This document shows, one piece after another, positions 47,471 to 58,526 of a stretch of 64,000 nt of DNA (position 1 is its first letter; every line of letters begins with the position of its first letter). The translations under genes and the position numbers were made by a program. The notes under the pieces are model-generated. The model made no database searches. It was given only the letters and a program-made list of their open reading frames with translations, and was not told the origin of the DNA. The DNA is taken from positions 62,001 through 126,000 of the forward strand of contig WBMQ01000010.1 of NCBI GenBank assembly GCA_016630905.1, in the 5' to 3' direction. Source of the stretch: Capillidium heterosporum (Eukaryota; Entomophthoromycota; Entomophthoromycetes; Entomophthorales; Capillidiaceae).

Positions 47471-49806
47471 CTACATCAGCTTCTTACGTTTACGTTCCAA
47501 GTATCGTTCTAAAGCCAGTCTTTCCTTCTCCTTACCATCGATCTTAATATCCTTACTTTTGCCTTGAGTCGCGTCGTCGGCCTTGCTCTTTTTGCCAACT
47601 TTCTTCGTCACTAAAGCTTCTACCCACTTAAATTCAACTTTAGAAACCATTTTCAAATAACTACTGGTGGTGAATAGCATGTTGGAGTAGATGATCCACC
47701 CATCATATTCCAACCTGCCTTTAGTTCCCGAAAAAGTTGGGTTCAAAGTCGACGAGGGGTGGAGTGCTAGTGCTAACATGTGTTGGTCCTTACTATCTTG
47801 ATCCTCCTTGTTGATGGTGCCAAAGTGGAAGAAGGCAGTTGGATCTAGAATGTTTTCTGGCCAGATGCATCCGGTACCCAACTGCCAAAGCTTTGAGGAC
47901 TGGTTCCCTATCGAATCCACCTTTAGAATCAGACAAATCTAAAACTTGAATGTCAAGGCTAGGCATGAGACTTAAAAGTTGGTTTAAGATGGTTTCGGCC
48001 TTCTTGAGGGCACGCTGGTTGAGGAAGTAAGTCTTACACCACCTTCGATCGAACTTCTCCAGTCGTGCTTCCATGAATATGTTGTAGAGGGTGAGATGAT
48101 CCCCACTGGGATCTAGGAAGTTGGCCTTGAAAGTCTTGTAGCGTTCCATTACCAACTTATCGGTACGGGGATTGATGATAACCTCTTCAGTCGATAGCAT
48201 AGCGGCAATGACGAGTAGCTGGTAGGTACACCCGGACTTTTCTGATAGAACTATCGCCAAAGCTAAGGAACAAGGTAAAGGTAGCTTGGCCATTTTTCTA
48301 CCTAGGTCGGTAATCTTACCTTCGGCATCGATAGCCTCCAGCAAAGTAAGATCCTCCAAAGCTCGTGTGATGGCACTGGGTTGAGGTGGGTCGAGGTATT
48401 CGAAATTAATGACATCGTCAATGCCGATCGCCTTCATAACGAGTAAAGTCTCGGTGAGCGAAGTACGTTGGATCTCGGGTAAGGTTTCATCCTCTAAGTC
48501 TTCGAAAGCTTCACCAGAGTAGAGTCGGTAGACAACACCCGGTTGCACACGCCCAGCTCGACCTGCTCGTTGAATGGCAGCTGCCTTGGATACGGGCTGA
48601 ACCTGTAGGGCATCCATACCATTGTTCACATTGAAGGATTTCAGTTTTACGAATCCAGAATCGACAACGTAGATGACGTTGGGAATGGTGATGGAAGTTT
48701 GGGCAATATTGGTGGCAAATATGATCTTCCTAGTACCTGGTAAGGTTGACGTAAAGATCTGTTGCTGGTCTTTGGGTTCTAAACTAGCGTAGATAGGCAG
48801 TACGACTGGATCCAGTATCTGATCGGCATCTTCCTTTCCTTCTGATTTTAACTGTTCGAATAATGATTGGAACCCCAAGTTGAAGCTGGTCATTCCTCGC
48901 TCAATTTCCGCTTGACCAGTTAGGAAAATCAGTATATCGCCAGGTGGAGACTTGAAGTGGATCTGAAGGGCGGTATCCACTGCCTTCTCAACGTAGTTTG
49001 TTTTCAGGCTCCGCATGTTCAAATGAGCGTGATGATTAACTGTAACTGGGAAGTTGCGACCGGGTATCGAGAATATGGGGCAATCGAAGAATCCACTGAA
49101 CTTGTCAACCTAATTTTTTATCTTTAACGAAATGTATAAACTTTTAAGTAAAAAATACTTACGTCCAAAGTTGCCGACATGACGATAACTTTCAAAGGAT
49201 TCTTATCTTTTCGAATACGCTGGGCTTTCTTAGCCATACCTAGTATGATGTCGGTATCCAAAGTTCGTTCGTGAGCCTCGTCGATTATCAAATAGTCGTA
49301 GCTGTTGACCAAGGGGTCCCTACTGAACTCCCGCAAAAGAATACCGTCAGTTACGTAACGGAGTTGAGTTTTCAAAGTTGTGCTATCGTCAAAACGTACT
49401 GTATAACCTACCAGACTACTTAGCTTTGGATCTAGCTCAGTGCGCACTCGTTGACTTACCGTTATAGCGGCAATACGTCTAATTTCCTATTAGCTCCAAC
49501 TTATTTAGTTTAAAATGTACCTAGGCTGGGTGACGCATATGTTCTTTGGTACAGTTGAACCTTCGCTTTCTTTGACATTTTGTTGAAATTGACTTTCTAG
49601 TAGAAACTTGGGGATCTGAGTTGTTTTACCTGAGCCTTCATTATTCAAACAAATATAAAAATATCATTTAGCATTTAAAGTTTTGATACAAATGTACCTG
49701 TCTCCCCTACGACTACTAAACTTGATAAAGACTCTATCGCATCTAGAATCTCCTGCTTGAAACTGTAGACAGGTAGATTCTGACAGAACTCTTGAATAGC
49801 TGACAT
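47471..49806 (-). CDS. DEAH-box RNA helicase (DHX33/DHX40/Prh1-like)
   Basis: An ATP-dependent RNA helicase of the DEAH/RHA class. Exons on the minus strand: 49698-49806, 49521-49635, 49163-49478, then 49109 down to 47471. Motifs in order: GETGSGKT (residues 34-41, motif I), TQPRRIAAITVSQRV (Ia), YVTDG, IIDEAHERTLDTD (II), VIVMSATLDV (III), ILIFLTGQAEIE (IV), TNIAQTSITIPNV (V), QRAGRAGR (VI). The HA2/OB-fold region follows with ALHPSSTLNPTFSG. In this sequence the frame changes between about 47840 and 47905. ALAVGYRMHLAR is in one frame and DPTAFFHFGTINKEDQDSKD in the next, and I found no intron that joins them. The tail ERYLERKRKK is basic. Exact orthology among DEAH proteins is uncertain. 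Confidence 0.85.
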
Positions 49807-50385
49807 GTTGAAGGTAGCTTTTTCTAATGTTGGTTTTGGATTTCAAAGTTTGTTGAAAGCAAAGTTAAAGAATTTGTTCAGCTTGGATATTAGCCCTACT
49901 TTGGGCACAATTTTTGACTACGATTTAAAACAGGAATTGTATCGGATTATCAAATTTAAAGTGAAGGTGTGTTGGGATAACCTTGCTCCTAAAATATAGC
50001 CAAGAGTTAGTTTAGCGTGATGCTATTGGTTTATGATTACAATATACCATTAAATGCTTCTATTGAAATATAACTTGAGTATTTGAATATGTTTGATGCA
50101 GGAGCATATGAAAAAACACTCTCTAGCTAGTACAATATTACATATCTCTTTACGATTGTTAAAATGAAAGAAACCATTTAATAACATAACATAATTTTAT
50201 AATTAAAACACATATCTATCACCTTTATATTATTTATAAATATATTTAGTAAAACACTATGATAAAATTCAATATGAAGAGCACTTTTGTTTATACAATT
50301 TATCATAAATTTGAAAGTTATATTAGGTATTTGCTATCTTAATTGAAAGCTAAATATAAGTTAAACCCATGGTTATCTAGAATTA
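49807..50385. other. Intergenic region
   Basis: It holds the helicase promoter and the 3' flank of the TACO1 gene; AT-rich. A plus-strand frame at 49805-49999 begins with TTG and is not convincing. Confidence 0.4.
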
Positions 50386-51437
50386 TTATTCTTCAACGTT
50401 GGTATGCAACCTAACGACATCATCCAAATTATCCAACTGGTCCAAAAACTTGTAGACTTCGTCGACAACCTCCGAATCGTAATCTTTAGGAGACCAAACA
50501 GAGGTAGGCTGGTAGAAAACTTCCATAGCCCTAAGCTCATACCTGTTCAATCCATCTAGATGTTTGGAAACCGTGTTTAAATCTTTCAAGGCGCAGATAA
50601 TCTACAAAACTTTAGTGGAATCGTAGGTAGAAAGATACTTCGGCCAGTTTGGAACCATCTTCCTCAATCATCTTGAAGTCCTCGCCTCCAGCTTCGATTG
50701 TATCGTCCATAACTTGATCTTGGTCGATCTCTCCTTCTTTGGACACTAGTTTTACTTTACCTAATAGAATGGTTATATTTTGGAGCTATTGGGTAGTGTA
50801 TTATGTACCTTTCTTTTCGAACATAAAGTTAACATCTGTCAAAGAACCTCTTTAATAAAATATTAGCTATTGCATATACTAAAATACTACCCAGATTTCG
50901 TAAGTAAAGAGCGTACGGCCTTACGGGTACGAGTTGTATTGTCAGATATCGTTTCACTTTTACAATTAGATGTATGAAAAATAATCCAAGTTACATAATG
51001 ACAGCTACGTTATGTGGACCCATTCCTTGATAAGTGGTATCGGTCATTGGTGCATCAGTTTGACCACTAGCCTTTAGAGCTATTTAGAAATTGGCTTCAT
51101 TTTTAAAACAACCTTTTTGAAAGCAGCTTCTATATTCTTCTTGGGTAGATCTATCTGTTTGGCGGTAGCTAACAAAGTTCCCAATCTTAAGTTGAACTGA
51201 GGGTCTGGTCCACCAGCTACATTTTCAAACTTCTATTTAATAAAATGCAGACATTCCAAAAGCAATACCTTTGATAGTGGTTATAAGTTCCAAGCATAGC
51301 TTGGCGAATTGAGCTCCCCGTTTGACATCTAAAGCTCCTTTGGTATGTCGGATGTTGGCCCATTTGCTATGCCCTGCAAACCTCTTATCAATCTTAATAA
51401 ATGGAGTTGGTCTAATCAAACTGGTGACTCGTAACAT
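50386..51437 (-). CDS. YebC/TACO1-family mitochondrial translational activator
   Basis: The family aids mitochondrial translation, notably of proline-rich stretches in COX1. Seven exons on the minus strand (51269-51437, 51113-51216, 50995-51071, 50891-50956, 50809-50849, 50639-50760, 50386-50601) encode 264 residues, all in phase. The N-terminus [20 protein letters not shown] looks like a mitochondrial presequence. Then come the family signature [69 protein letters not shown] and the C-terminal [20 protein letters not shown]. Start ATG 51437 is preferred over an upstream TTG. The intron between exons 2 and 3 has an unusual GTTGTT donor. The gene shares a 167-bp divergent promoter with the golgin. 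Confidence 0.93.
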
Positions 51438-51604
51438 CCTCAAAAGGCGGTTGATAATTTTTTGTAAACTGTTGATCAAATTTATCAAGAACTTTTCCCC
51501 ACTTTATCCAATAATCGAATTTGAAATTGGTGACATCTCCAAAAATTGATAAAAAGCTAAATTCAGCCCAAAGAAAGTTCAAGTTCAGTTACACTAGAAG
51601 AAAT
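51438..51604. promoter_or_regulatory. Divergent promoter between TACO1 and golgin
   Basis: Only 167 bp separate the two start codons, which point away from each other. The space must hold both promoters and both leaders. No clear TATA box was seen. Confidence 0.6.
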
Positions 51605-54600
51605 ATGAGTTGGCTATCAGGAGAAGTTTATAGGCAGTTGACCGAATTTGCACAAGATGTCATTGGTACCGAAGGTGAAGAGGGTGCTGAGAATACGCAG
51701 AAAGCTGAGGGGAAAGAAGGTGCTTTGAATCCACCAACAGATCCTACCAGTCATAACAATGTGAATATTCAAGCCGGTAAAAAAGGATTCCCACCTCAGC
51801 TAAACCCTACTGAGAATGTATATAGAGATATGCCACCTAATCAAATTTTTGCAGAGAAAATAGTAGATTCAGATCCGTCGAAAGCCATCCCTTCGAATTT
51901 GCATACCCCATTCTATGGAAACGATATTAAACCGAACCTCAATGGACCAATAACCGATCCCTTCGCGCTTACAAAGGATAATAGCTCTAAATCAAATCCC
52001 AAAGGTATTTTTTGCTTTTATATTGTACATAATATATAACTTAATGTCCACCTTTATTTATAGACACTTCGAATTTATACAAGAGGTTAAATGAGCTCGA
52101 GATTAGAAACTTAGAACTAGAAGAACAGGTAATTTAATAGGAGTATAGGTGACCTAAACCTTTAAAACAGCTTAAGAATGCCCCTACAACAGTTGGATCC
52201 GATCCTGAAAAAGAAAAGCTGTTTAAAGAGCTCCAAGCAATCAAAGTAGATATCGACAATTTGAACAATGTCAACAACTCCCTCAAGAGAGACTTGGCAA
52301 GCAAGTCATCCACCCTAATTCAAAATGAAATGGCTATCCAGGAGCTTAAGGACACGTTAAAGCAGGAGAAATCAGCATCAGGACAGCTTAAAGTACTGAA
52401 TGATGGGTTCAACCAAGCTCAAGCTCAGCTTCAAAAGCAGATCCAAGACTTGACAAAGGATTTGGCCAACGCCAAAGCCGAGAAGAAAAAATTGGAGGAT
52501 GTGTCAGCTGAATCCTCGAAACTAAGTGAAAACTCTTTCTTTGATACGCAAGCCAAGTTGGAGCAGTTTGAAAGTCAACTTAAGGATAAGGGGCAAAAGC
52601 TAGAGGAAGTTTCAGTCGAGAACAAAAAGTTCTTGAACGAGCTAAAGTCAGCAAAGTTAGAGATCGTCCAGCTCAACGAAGCAAAATTGAAGTTAGACTC
52701 GGAGCTAGACGCTGCTAATAAGGTACTATTCTATTTATCTGTAACTAATATAGCTTATTAAGTATAAATCTAATTTCGAAGAAGAGCTCAAAGGGCTGAA
52801 TGAAAAGCTTGATTCTAAGTCCAAAACCGAGAAAAAGCTAATCGCTGATCTACAAACGTTTGAAGAGAAAGTTAAGGCCGTTCAAGAGGAGAAGGACTCA
52901 TTGAAAAGCTCTCTTGATGCTTTGGAAAAGCAACAAAACACCATAAGCGATAAAAACTTGACCTACGTCTCCCAACTCCAAGACCTTCAATCTAACCTAG
53001 ATCAACTCCAGGCCGAGAATCAGATCTTAACTCAGAAGAACACTGAGCTACTGAACAACGAAATTGAATACGCCAGTAAACTTGAAAAGGTTGGCGGTGA
53101 GATGGATGCCGGGAAGAAGAACCAAGAAAGCCTACAGCGTCAGATGTCGGATCTACTGGATAAACAACTCGAATATGAGAATAAGGAGGCTGAGCAGAAA
53201 AATGACATTTCCAAGTTGGAATCGAAGTTGGAGAAGGTTAGTCTGGAGTTCGAAGCAGTCACCAGCAACAACAAAATTCTCGGTACTGACGTCCAATCCA
53301 TTACGACTAAATATGAGGAAACCTTGAAGAAGCTTGAAGAACTTACGAAGGAGGATAAGAGCAAGGAATCCAAAATTTCAAAGTTAGCGGAATCCAATAA
53401 ATCCTTAGAGCAGTCCTTGCAAGAATCTCAGTCTAGTATAGAGGAGTATAAGACTCGGTTGAACTCAACGGAAACCGAGAATGCCAAATCTAAAGCCGAG
53501 TTGGAAGATTCTAAAACTCAAACTGAAGGTTTGAAGGAGAAGGTGGAGTCGATGAACACTTCTAACCAGGAGAAAGATGCCAAGATTGATCAACTGCAAC
53601 ACTCGTTAGATCTGGCCTTCCAATCCAAATCTTCAGTCGAGCAGGATGCTATAGCTAACGAAAGTCAACTCAAGGCTGCTGAAACTGAACGAACTGCCCT
53701 CAAAGCCGACATCGATGAACTCAAAAAATCCAACAAGAAGTTGAAGAGTGAGGTTGAGGAGTTTACCAAAAAGCTTAAAAACAAAGAAAGCTTGACTACC
53801 AAACTTCAAACTGCTGCTGAAGCCTCCACCGCTGAACGTACTAAACTTGATAAGCTGGTTAAAGAACTGCAGGCTAAGATCGATACTACTGAGAAGAAGA
53901 ACGGGTCGTTGGTCAGCGATTTAAATAACTTGAAGAAAGCAAACCAAGACTTGGATAAAGGGATGAAGGACGCTCAAGCAGAGTTGGATTCCAAGCTTAA
54001 ATCAACAAACCAATTGGAGGCACAGCTTAAAGAGGCTGATAAACTCAAATTGGATCTCGAAAAGAAACTTAAGGAGCAGGTGAACGAAGTCAAACAACTG
54101 AGTGAGTCAGGGGACAAGTCTTCAAAGCAGTTAGCGAATGCTCAAAAGGATCGTGATAATCTGAAAGCGGAACTAGACTCGCAGCTTAAAGATAAAGAGG
54201 CCTTCAAAACTCAGATAGCTAATTTTGAGAAGGAGATTGCCGAGCTTACTGATAAACTTACTTCAACTAACCAACAGATTACTTCGTTGCAAACTCAGTC
54301 AGATCAGACAGTTGAAGAAACAAAATCCAAGCACCAAGCTGAGGTCAAGGATTACAGTAATCGCATCACCGGTTTAGAGACCCAGCTTAAAGAGAGAGCC
54401 TCCCAGATCGATGCTATCCAAGTCAAATTGAACCACAGCATTGAAGAAGCTAAAGATCTACAGGAACTGGTCAGTAAAAGCAACAAACTTAAATCGGAGT
54501 TCGAAACTAAGGAGAAAACGTACGAGGAAAATAAGACGCGACAAGAACAGCTCACTACCAAACTCGAATCTGAAAACAAGCAACTTCAGGAAACGATCAA

Positions 54601-56755
54601 GGCTTTGGGCATTAGCTTGGAGGAAGCTAAATCTGGCAACATCGCAACTGACCAAAAAGTTCAAGAATGTCAAGCCAAAATCGACGCCAACGAAACTCTA
54701 CTTAATGATATGAAGGTCGAGATCGAAGGTAAAGAGAAGAAGTTTATCGAGGAAAGAGAAGAATTTGATATCAAACTGAAGGAGCTGCAATCGAGTTTGC
54801 AAGAGAAGGAAAAGTTGGTGAAAGAGAGCAGAGAGGAACTTGACAATGTCAACAGTAAGTTCAAATCGGAAAATGAGGAGCTGATACAGTCAATCGATAA
54901 GCTTAAATTGACCTTGAAGGAAAAGGAGGTTGGTAATAATGCCATCAATCAACAAATTGAAGCCTATCAGACGGAAGTCGAGGAGAAGGATCGACTGTTA
55001 AAGGAGCTTAAAGTCGAATTCGAAACTAGGGAAACGACTATAGCTAAGGAAAGTAACGACAAGGTTATCGAGCTAAACGCTACAATCCAATCGCTAACTC
55101 AACAAATCCAAGCCAAAGGAAATGAACTGCAACAAAACATGGAACGTATCAAAGGGCTGGAGGCCGACCTAACGAGCAGTAAATCCAAATTGGAGTCACT
55201 TAAAGCGGATGAGAAAGGTAAAATTGCTGAATTGGAAGCCATCATCAGCAAATTGACCGATGAACATAACCAAAAGATTAAATTCGTTGAAGCTGAACTG
55301 AAGAAAGTTAGTTCGAGTTATACTGATAGAGAAAGTCAACTAGCTGCCAAGAATAAAGAACTGGAAAGTTTACAGGCCCAGCTAAAGGCTATGAATTCGG
55401 AAATCGGTCAATCAGAAAATGGATATAAGCAACAGATCCAACAGCTAACTGTTGAATTGGAAGGTAGCCATATATGGTTTGAATTATATTCTAATGTATG
55501 AACTTTTAGATGGGAAGGAATCTATTGAAAAACTGAAAGCTTTCATCCACAAAATTTCCAACGAAAAGCAGGACATCGACGACGAGAACGAGCAGCTGAA
55601 CACTACCATTAACACTATGAAAGATGCATTTAAAAACAAGTACCAGAAGTTGGAGGTAAATAGCATTGTAGTTTATAACATTTTAATCATCTGTAAATAT
55701 AGAATGAAAAGACCAAGATGTCGGAAGAAATACACACTTTCAAGACGTCAAGTCAGAAATCCAAGGGCGAACTCCTTCAACTAACCGAAACCTACAAGCA
55801 ACTTAAACATACCAATCTTGAAGTCACCAACAAACTAGCCAAAGCCGAGGAGCAGGTTACTAGCCTCAATTTGCACAAAGACCAACTAAATCTTGAACAC
55901 GAAACTCTACTCAACGAGTACAAGCTACAGATTCAAGAGTTGGAAGTCCAGACCAAGTCTTTGGATTCACTGTTGTCCACCAACAAGCAGGAACATCAGT
56001 CATTGAAGGATCAAAACTTGGCCTTCAAAGCTACGACCGAACAGCTGACCCAGAAGTTTGAAGCTCTCGAGAAGGAGAAGTTAGGTAAAGAGGAAGAGAT
56101 AAACAAGCTGCAAGGAATCTTAGAAGCCTTAAAATTGAATCAGGATAATGAAGTCGAGTTGGCCATCGAGCAGTCCAAGAATCAACTCTTACAGCGATCC
56201 CAAAAGATTACCGAGTTAGAGTATAGGGCTGCGTCGGCTGAGGCCAAACTAGTGCACCTTACCAAGCAAGCTTCCCTAACCGATGAACTACAGATGCAAC
56301 TGAAGACATCTCAAGCTACGATTACCACTCTAAACCAGAAACTCAATCAAATCCAACAGGAACTTTTACAAACCTCGCAGCAGTTGAAACGTAATAGGTA
56401 CGACTCCGACGTCATCAACCGGGAGTTCATCACCAATTTGTTCCTACAGTTTGTCAACTACCAACGGGGGGATCCGCGCAAGTTCGAGATGTTGGAGGTT
56501 ATTGCTAATGCTTTAAGGTTCGGTCCCGAGGAGCAGGTAGCTGCTGGGTTGATTAGAGACGTTAGCCAAGCCAAATTTAACTATACCAATGGGAACGTCA
56601 CCTCAAGTCCCAAGCCCGAATTTGCCAAGGCGAACGATGTCAAAGATGTAAATAGGATGGATCTCATGTCACCGACTAAGGTGCCTATACCTATGTCTCC
56701 GCCTACCAATGAGGAAGAGCGATCAAGTACTAAGGCGAATATCCTACCTATTTAA
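51605..56755 (+). CDS. Rud3/GMAP210-like golgin with GRAB domain
   Basis: A long coiled-coil tether of the cis-Golgi; the GRAB domain binds Arf1-GTP. Exons 51605-52004, 52064-52128, 52171-52722, ~52763-55463, 55510-55655 and 55703-56755 encode about 1638 residues. The acceptor of exon 4 is ambiguous by 9 nt. The start MSWLSGEVYRQLTEFAQDVI is an amphipathic helix that could sense membranes, like the ALPS helix of GMAP210. Residues ~140-1520 are almost continuous heptad coiled coil. Residues about 1524-1573 are the GRAB domain, containing NREFITNLFLQFVNYQRGDP and FEMLEVIANALRF. The tail is short and Pro/Ser-rich. It is longer than yeast Rud3 and closer to animal GMAP210 in size. Confidence 0.88.
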
Positions 56756-56995
56756 ACACTAGAATTTTAAGCTTGAATAAAGCAACTGTTTAACTCTTGT
56801 ATTAAATAAATGGGTCTAACAATAGCAAATAATACAACACTTCACCTTATGTGTAATATTCTTTATTAAAATATCAAGTTTTGTAAACAAAAAGTTTGCT
56901 AATGCTAGCTAGCCAATTTTAGCGTATATATAATTCCAAATGTACAATTCATCCCCAATGGCTACTGACTTATACCCAATATGGCAACATCATAT
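56756..56995. other. Convergent 3' spacer
   Basis: 240 bp between the golgin (+) and PH-like paralogue B (-), with AATAAA-like motifs (TTGAATAAAGC, TTAAATAAATGG). Nothing else was seen. Confidence 0.5.
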
Positions 56996-57475
56996 CTACG
57001 AAGCCATGATAAATTGGTTGGCGTTACTACTCAACCAAGCCTCCTTCAATTTTCGATACACCCCTTTCAACCCCCACGTACTTATTATGACAACTGGGTC
57101 CAAGCTGGTTCTATATTTATCAGTTAGAATTTTCATTTAAAAATATACTTACGTAGAGTGAATAACAATACTACCCCTTCCCGAACAAATTTGCGTACAA
57201 GATCTATAGTAAGCGATATCGGTTACCCTTCGCAAGTCGATAACCTCAGTCTTACCACCTATGAATCCAAAACTTTTAGTTATGGTACGGTTGGTTATCT
57301 TCCACTTTATTGGGGTACAAGTCAAAGGTGAAAAGCAGGCAAAGGGCCAGGTTTCGCCTTCCCATAAAACTTCTTCAGCGCTAGGTTCTTCAGTTAGTAA
57401 CGAGAGGTGAGTTTCGTCCATATCTTGGGTTTTGAAGTAGTCCTTCTCGCTCATCTCTTTTTGGGATTTTTCCAT
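56996..57475 (-). CDS. Small PH-like (bPH/DUF304-type) domain protein, paralogue B
   Basis: Exons 57153-57475 and 56996-57110 encode 145 residues. The domain reads VLWEGETWPFACFSPLTCTP, IKWKITNRTITKSFGF, TEVIDLRRVTDIAYY, GRGSIVIHST and then the helix GVYRKLKEAWLSSNANQF. It is homologous to the gene at 39137-39645 over the whole domain, with the same intron position in the HST region. The N-terminus is longer and acidic. Paralogue A has one extra intron near the start of the domain. No signal peptide is visible. Function unknown; membrane or lipid binding is an inference from the fold. Confidence 0.82.
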
Positions 57476-58526
57476 TTTGTGTTGATATGGATATATGCGT
57501 CTTTTGTAAAAGTTGGTAAGAGGGGTAATAGGTGGAATTCTCTTATAAAGCTGGGATGGAAGATTTTGAAAAATGGCCCAATTTTTATGTAGGTTTCCAA
57601 AAGTTTCCCCTTGTATTTAGTCCGTGATTTTGGTGCTTGGCTACATCAGCTTTGAAATTAAATTTTGCACACATAGACGGGGGATTATAAATTTAGATGT
57701 CTTAGGCTATATTTAATTCCCAATTGAGCCTGACTATAAAGAATGAATGGCTATAAAAGAACATATAAGGTTTTTGACGTAGGCTTTGCCTATGTATACA
57801 ATGTAAAGCCAGCCTAAAGTAGATTGCTATCTATCAAAGTTGCTCTTTGATATGTCTTAAGAATGTACTTTTTTGACTAGTTAAATAGTAATATATTCAA
57901 GCTCTATTCGACATTATAAACACTGTGTTTCTAAAACAGCATATCATTATAGCTTTTGCTATAAATATATCAACATTTTTACTAAGTTTAGGTACATATG
58001 TAACCACTGCTATATAAATCATATACCTACTCCTATTAAAATCGATATATACTTGATAAATATAGTGAACAAACACCATTCACTTTGACTTCTGACCCAA
58101 GTGACGGAGTACTTTCTATCTCAAGTATTTTAATCCAAAACTCTAGGCGACTTTCTACAGCTAAACCTGGAAACCTATTTCATAATTTCCAAACATAGCA
58201 GTATCAATAGCTCAAATTTTAAAAGCTAAGACGTAACAAGGCATCGGATTTCAAAGTATTCTAAACAAAGTCAAAGACTCTGTCGGCAATAAAGAGTTCA
58301 ACACCTACTCCACCTTATACCACCTATCCAAACTTTCTATACTTGAGGTTAAATAAGATCCTGATTCAACTTTATGTTAAGTTGTAATCCATCCAACATG
58401 GATGCAAAGGAAATTGAAAGCCTGACAAGAGAACTTTTTAATACTTTATACTTACAAACGACAGATAACAAAAAATACATACTGAAAATGATACATTGGC
58501 AAAGAAACATTAGGCATTTATTCTAG
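57476..58526. other. Intergenic region
   Basis: It contains the promoter of PH-like paralogue B and the 3' flank of HIRA. AT-rich, with no gene recognised. Short frames at 57407-57592 and 57897-58079 look accidental. Confidence 0.4.
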
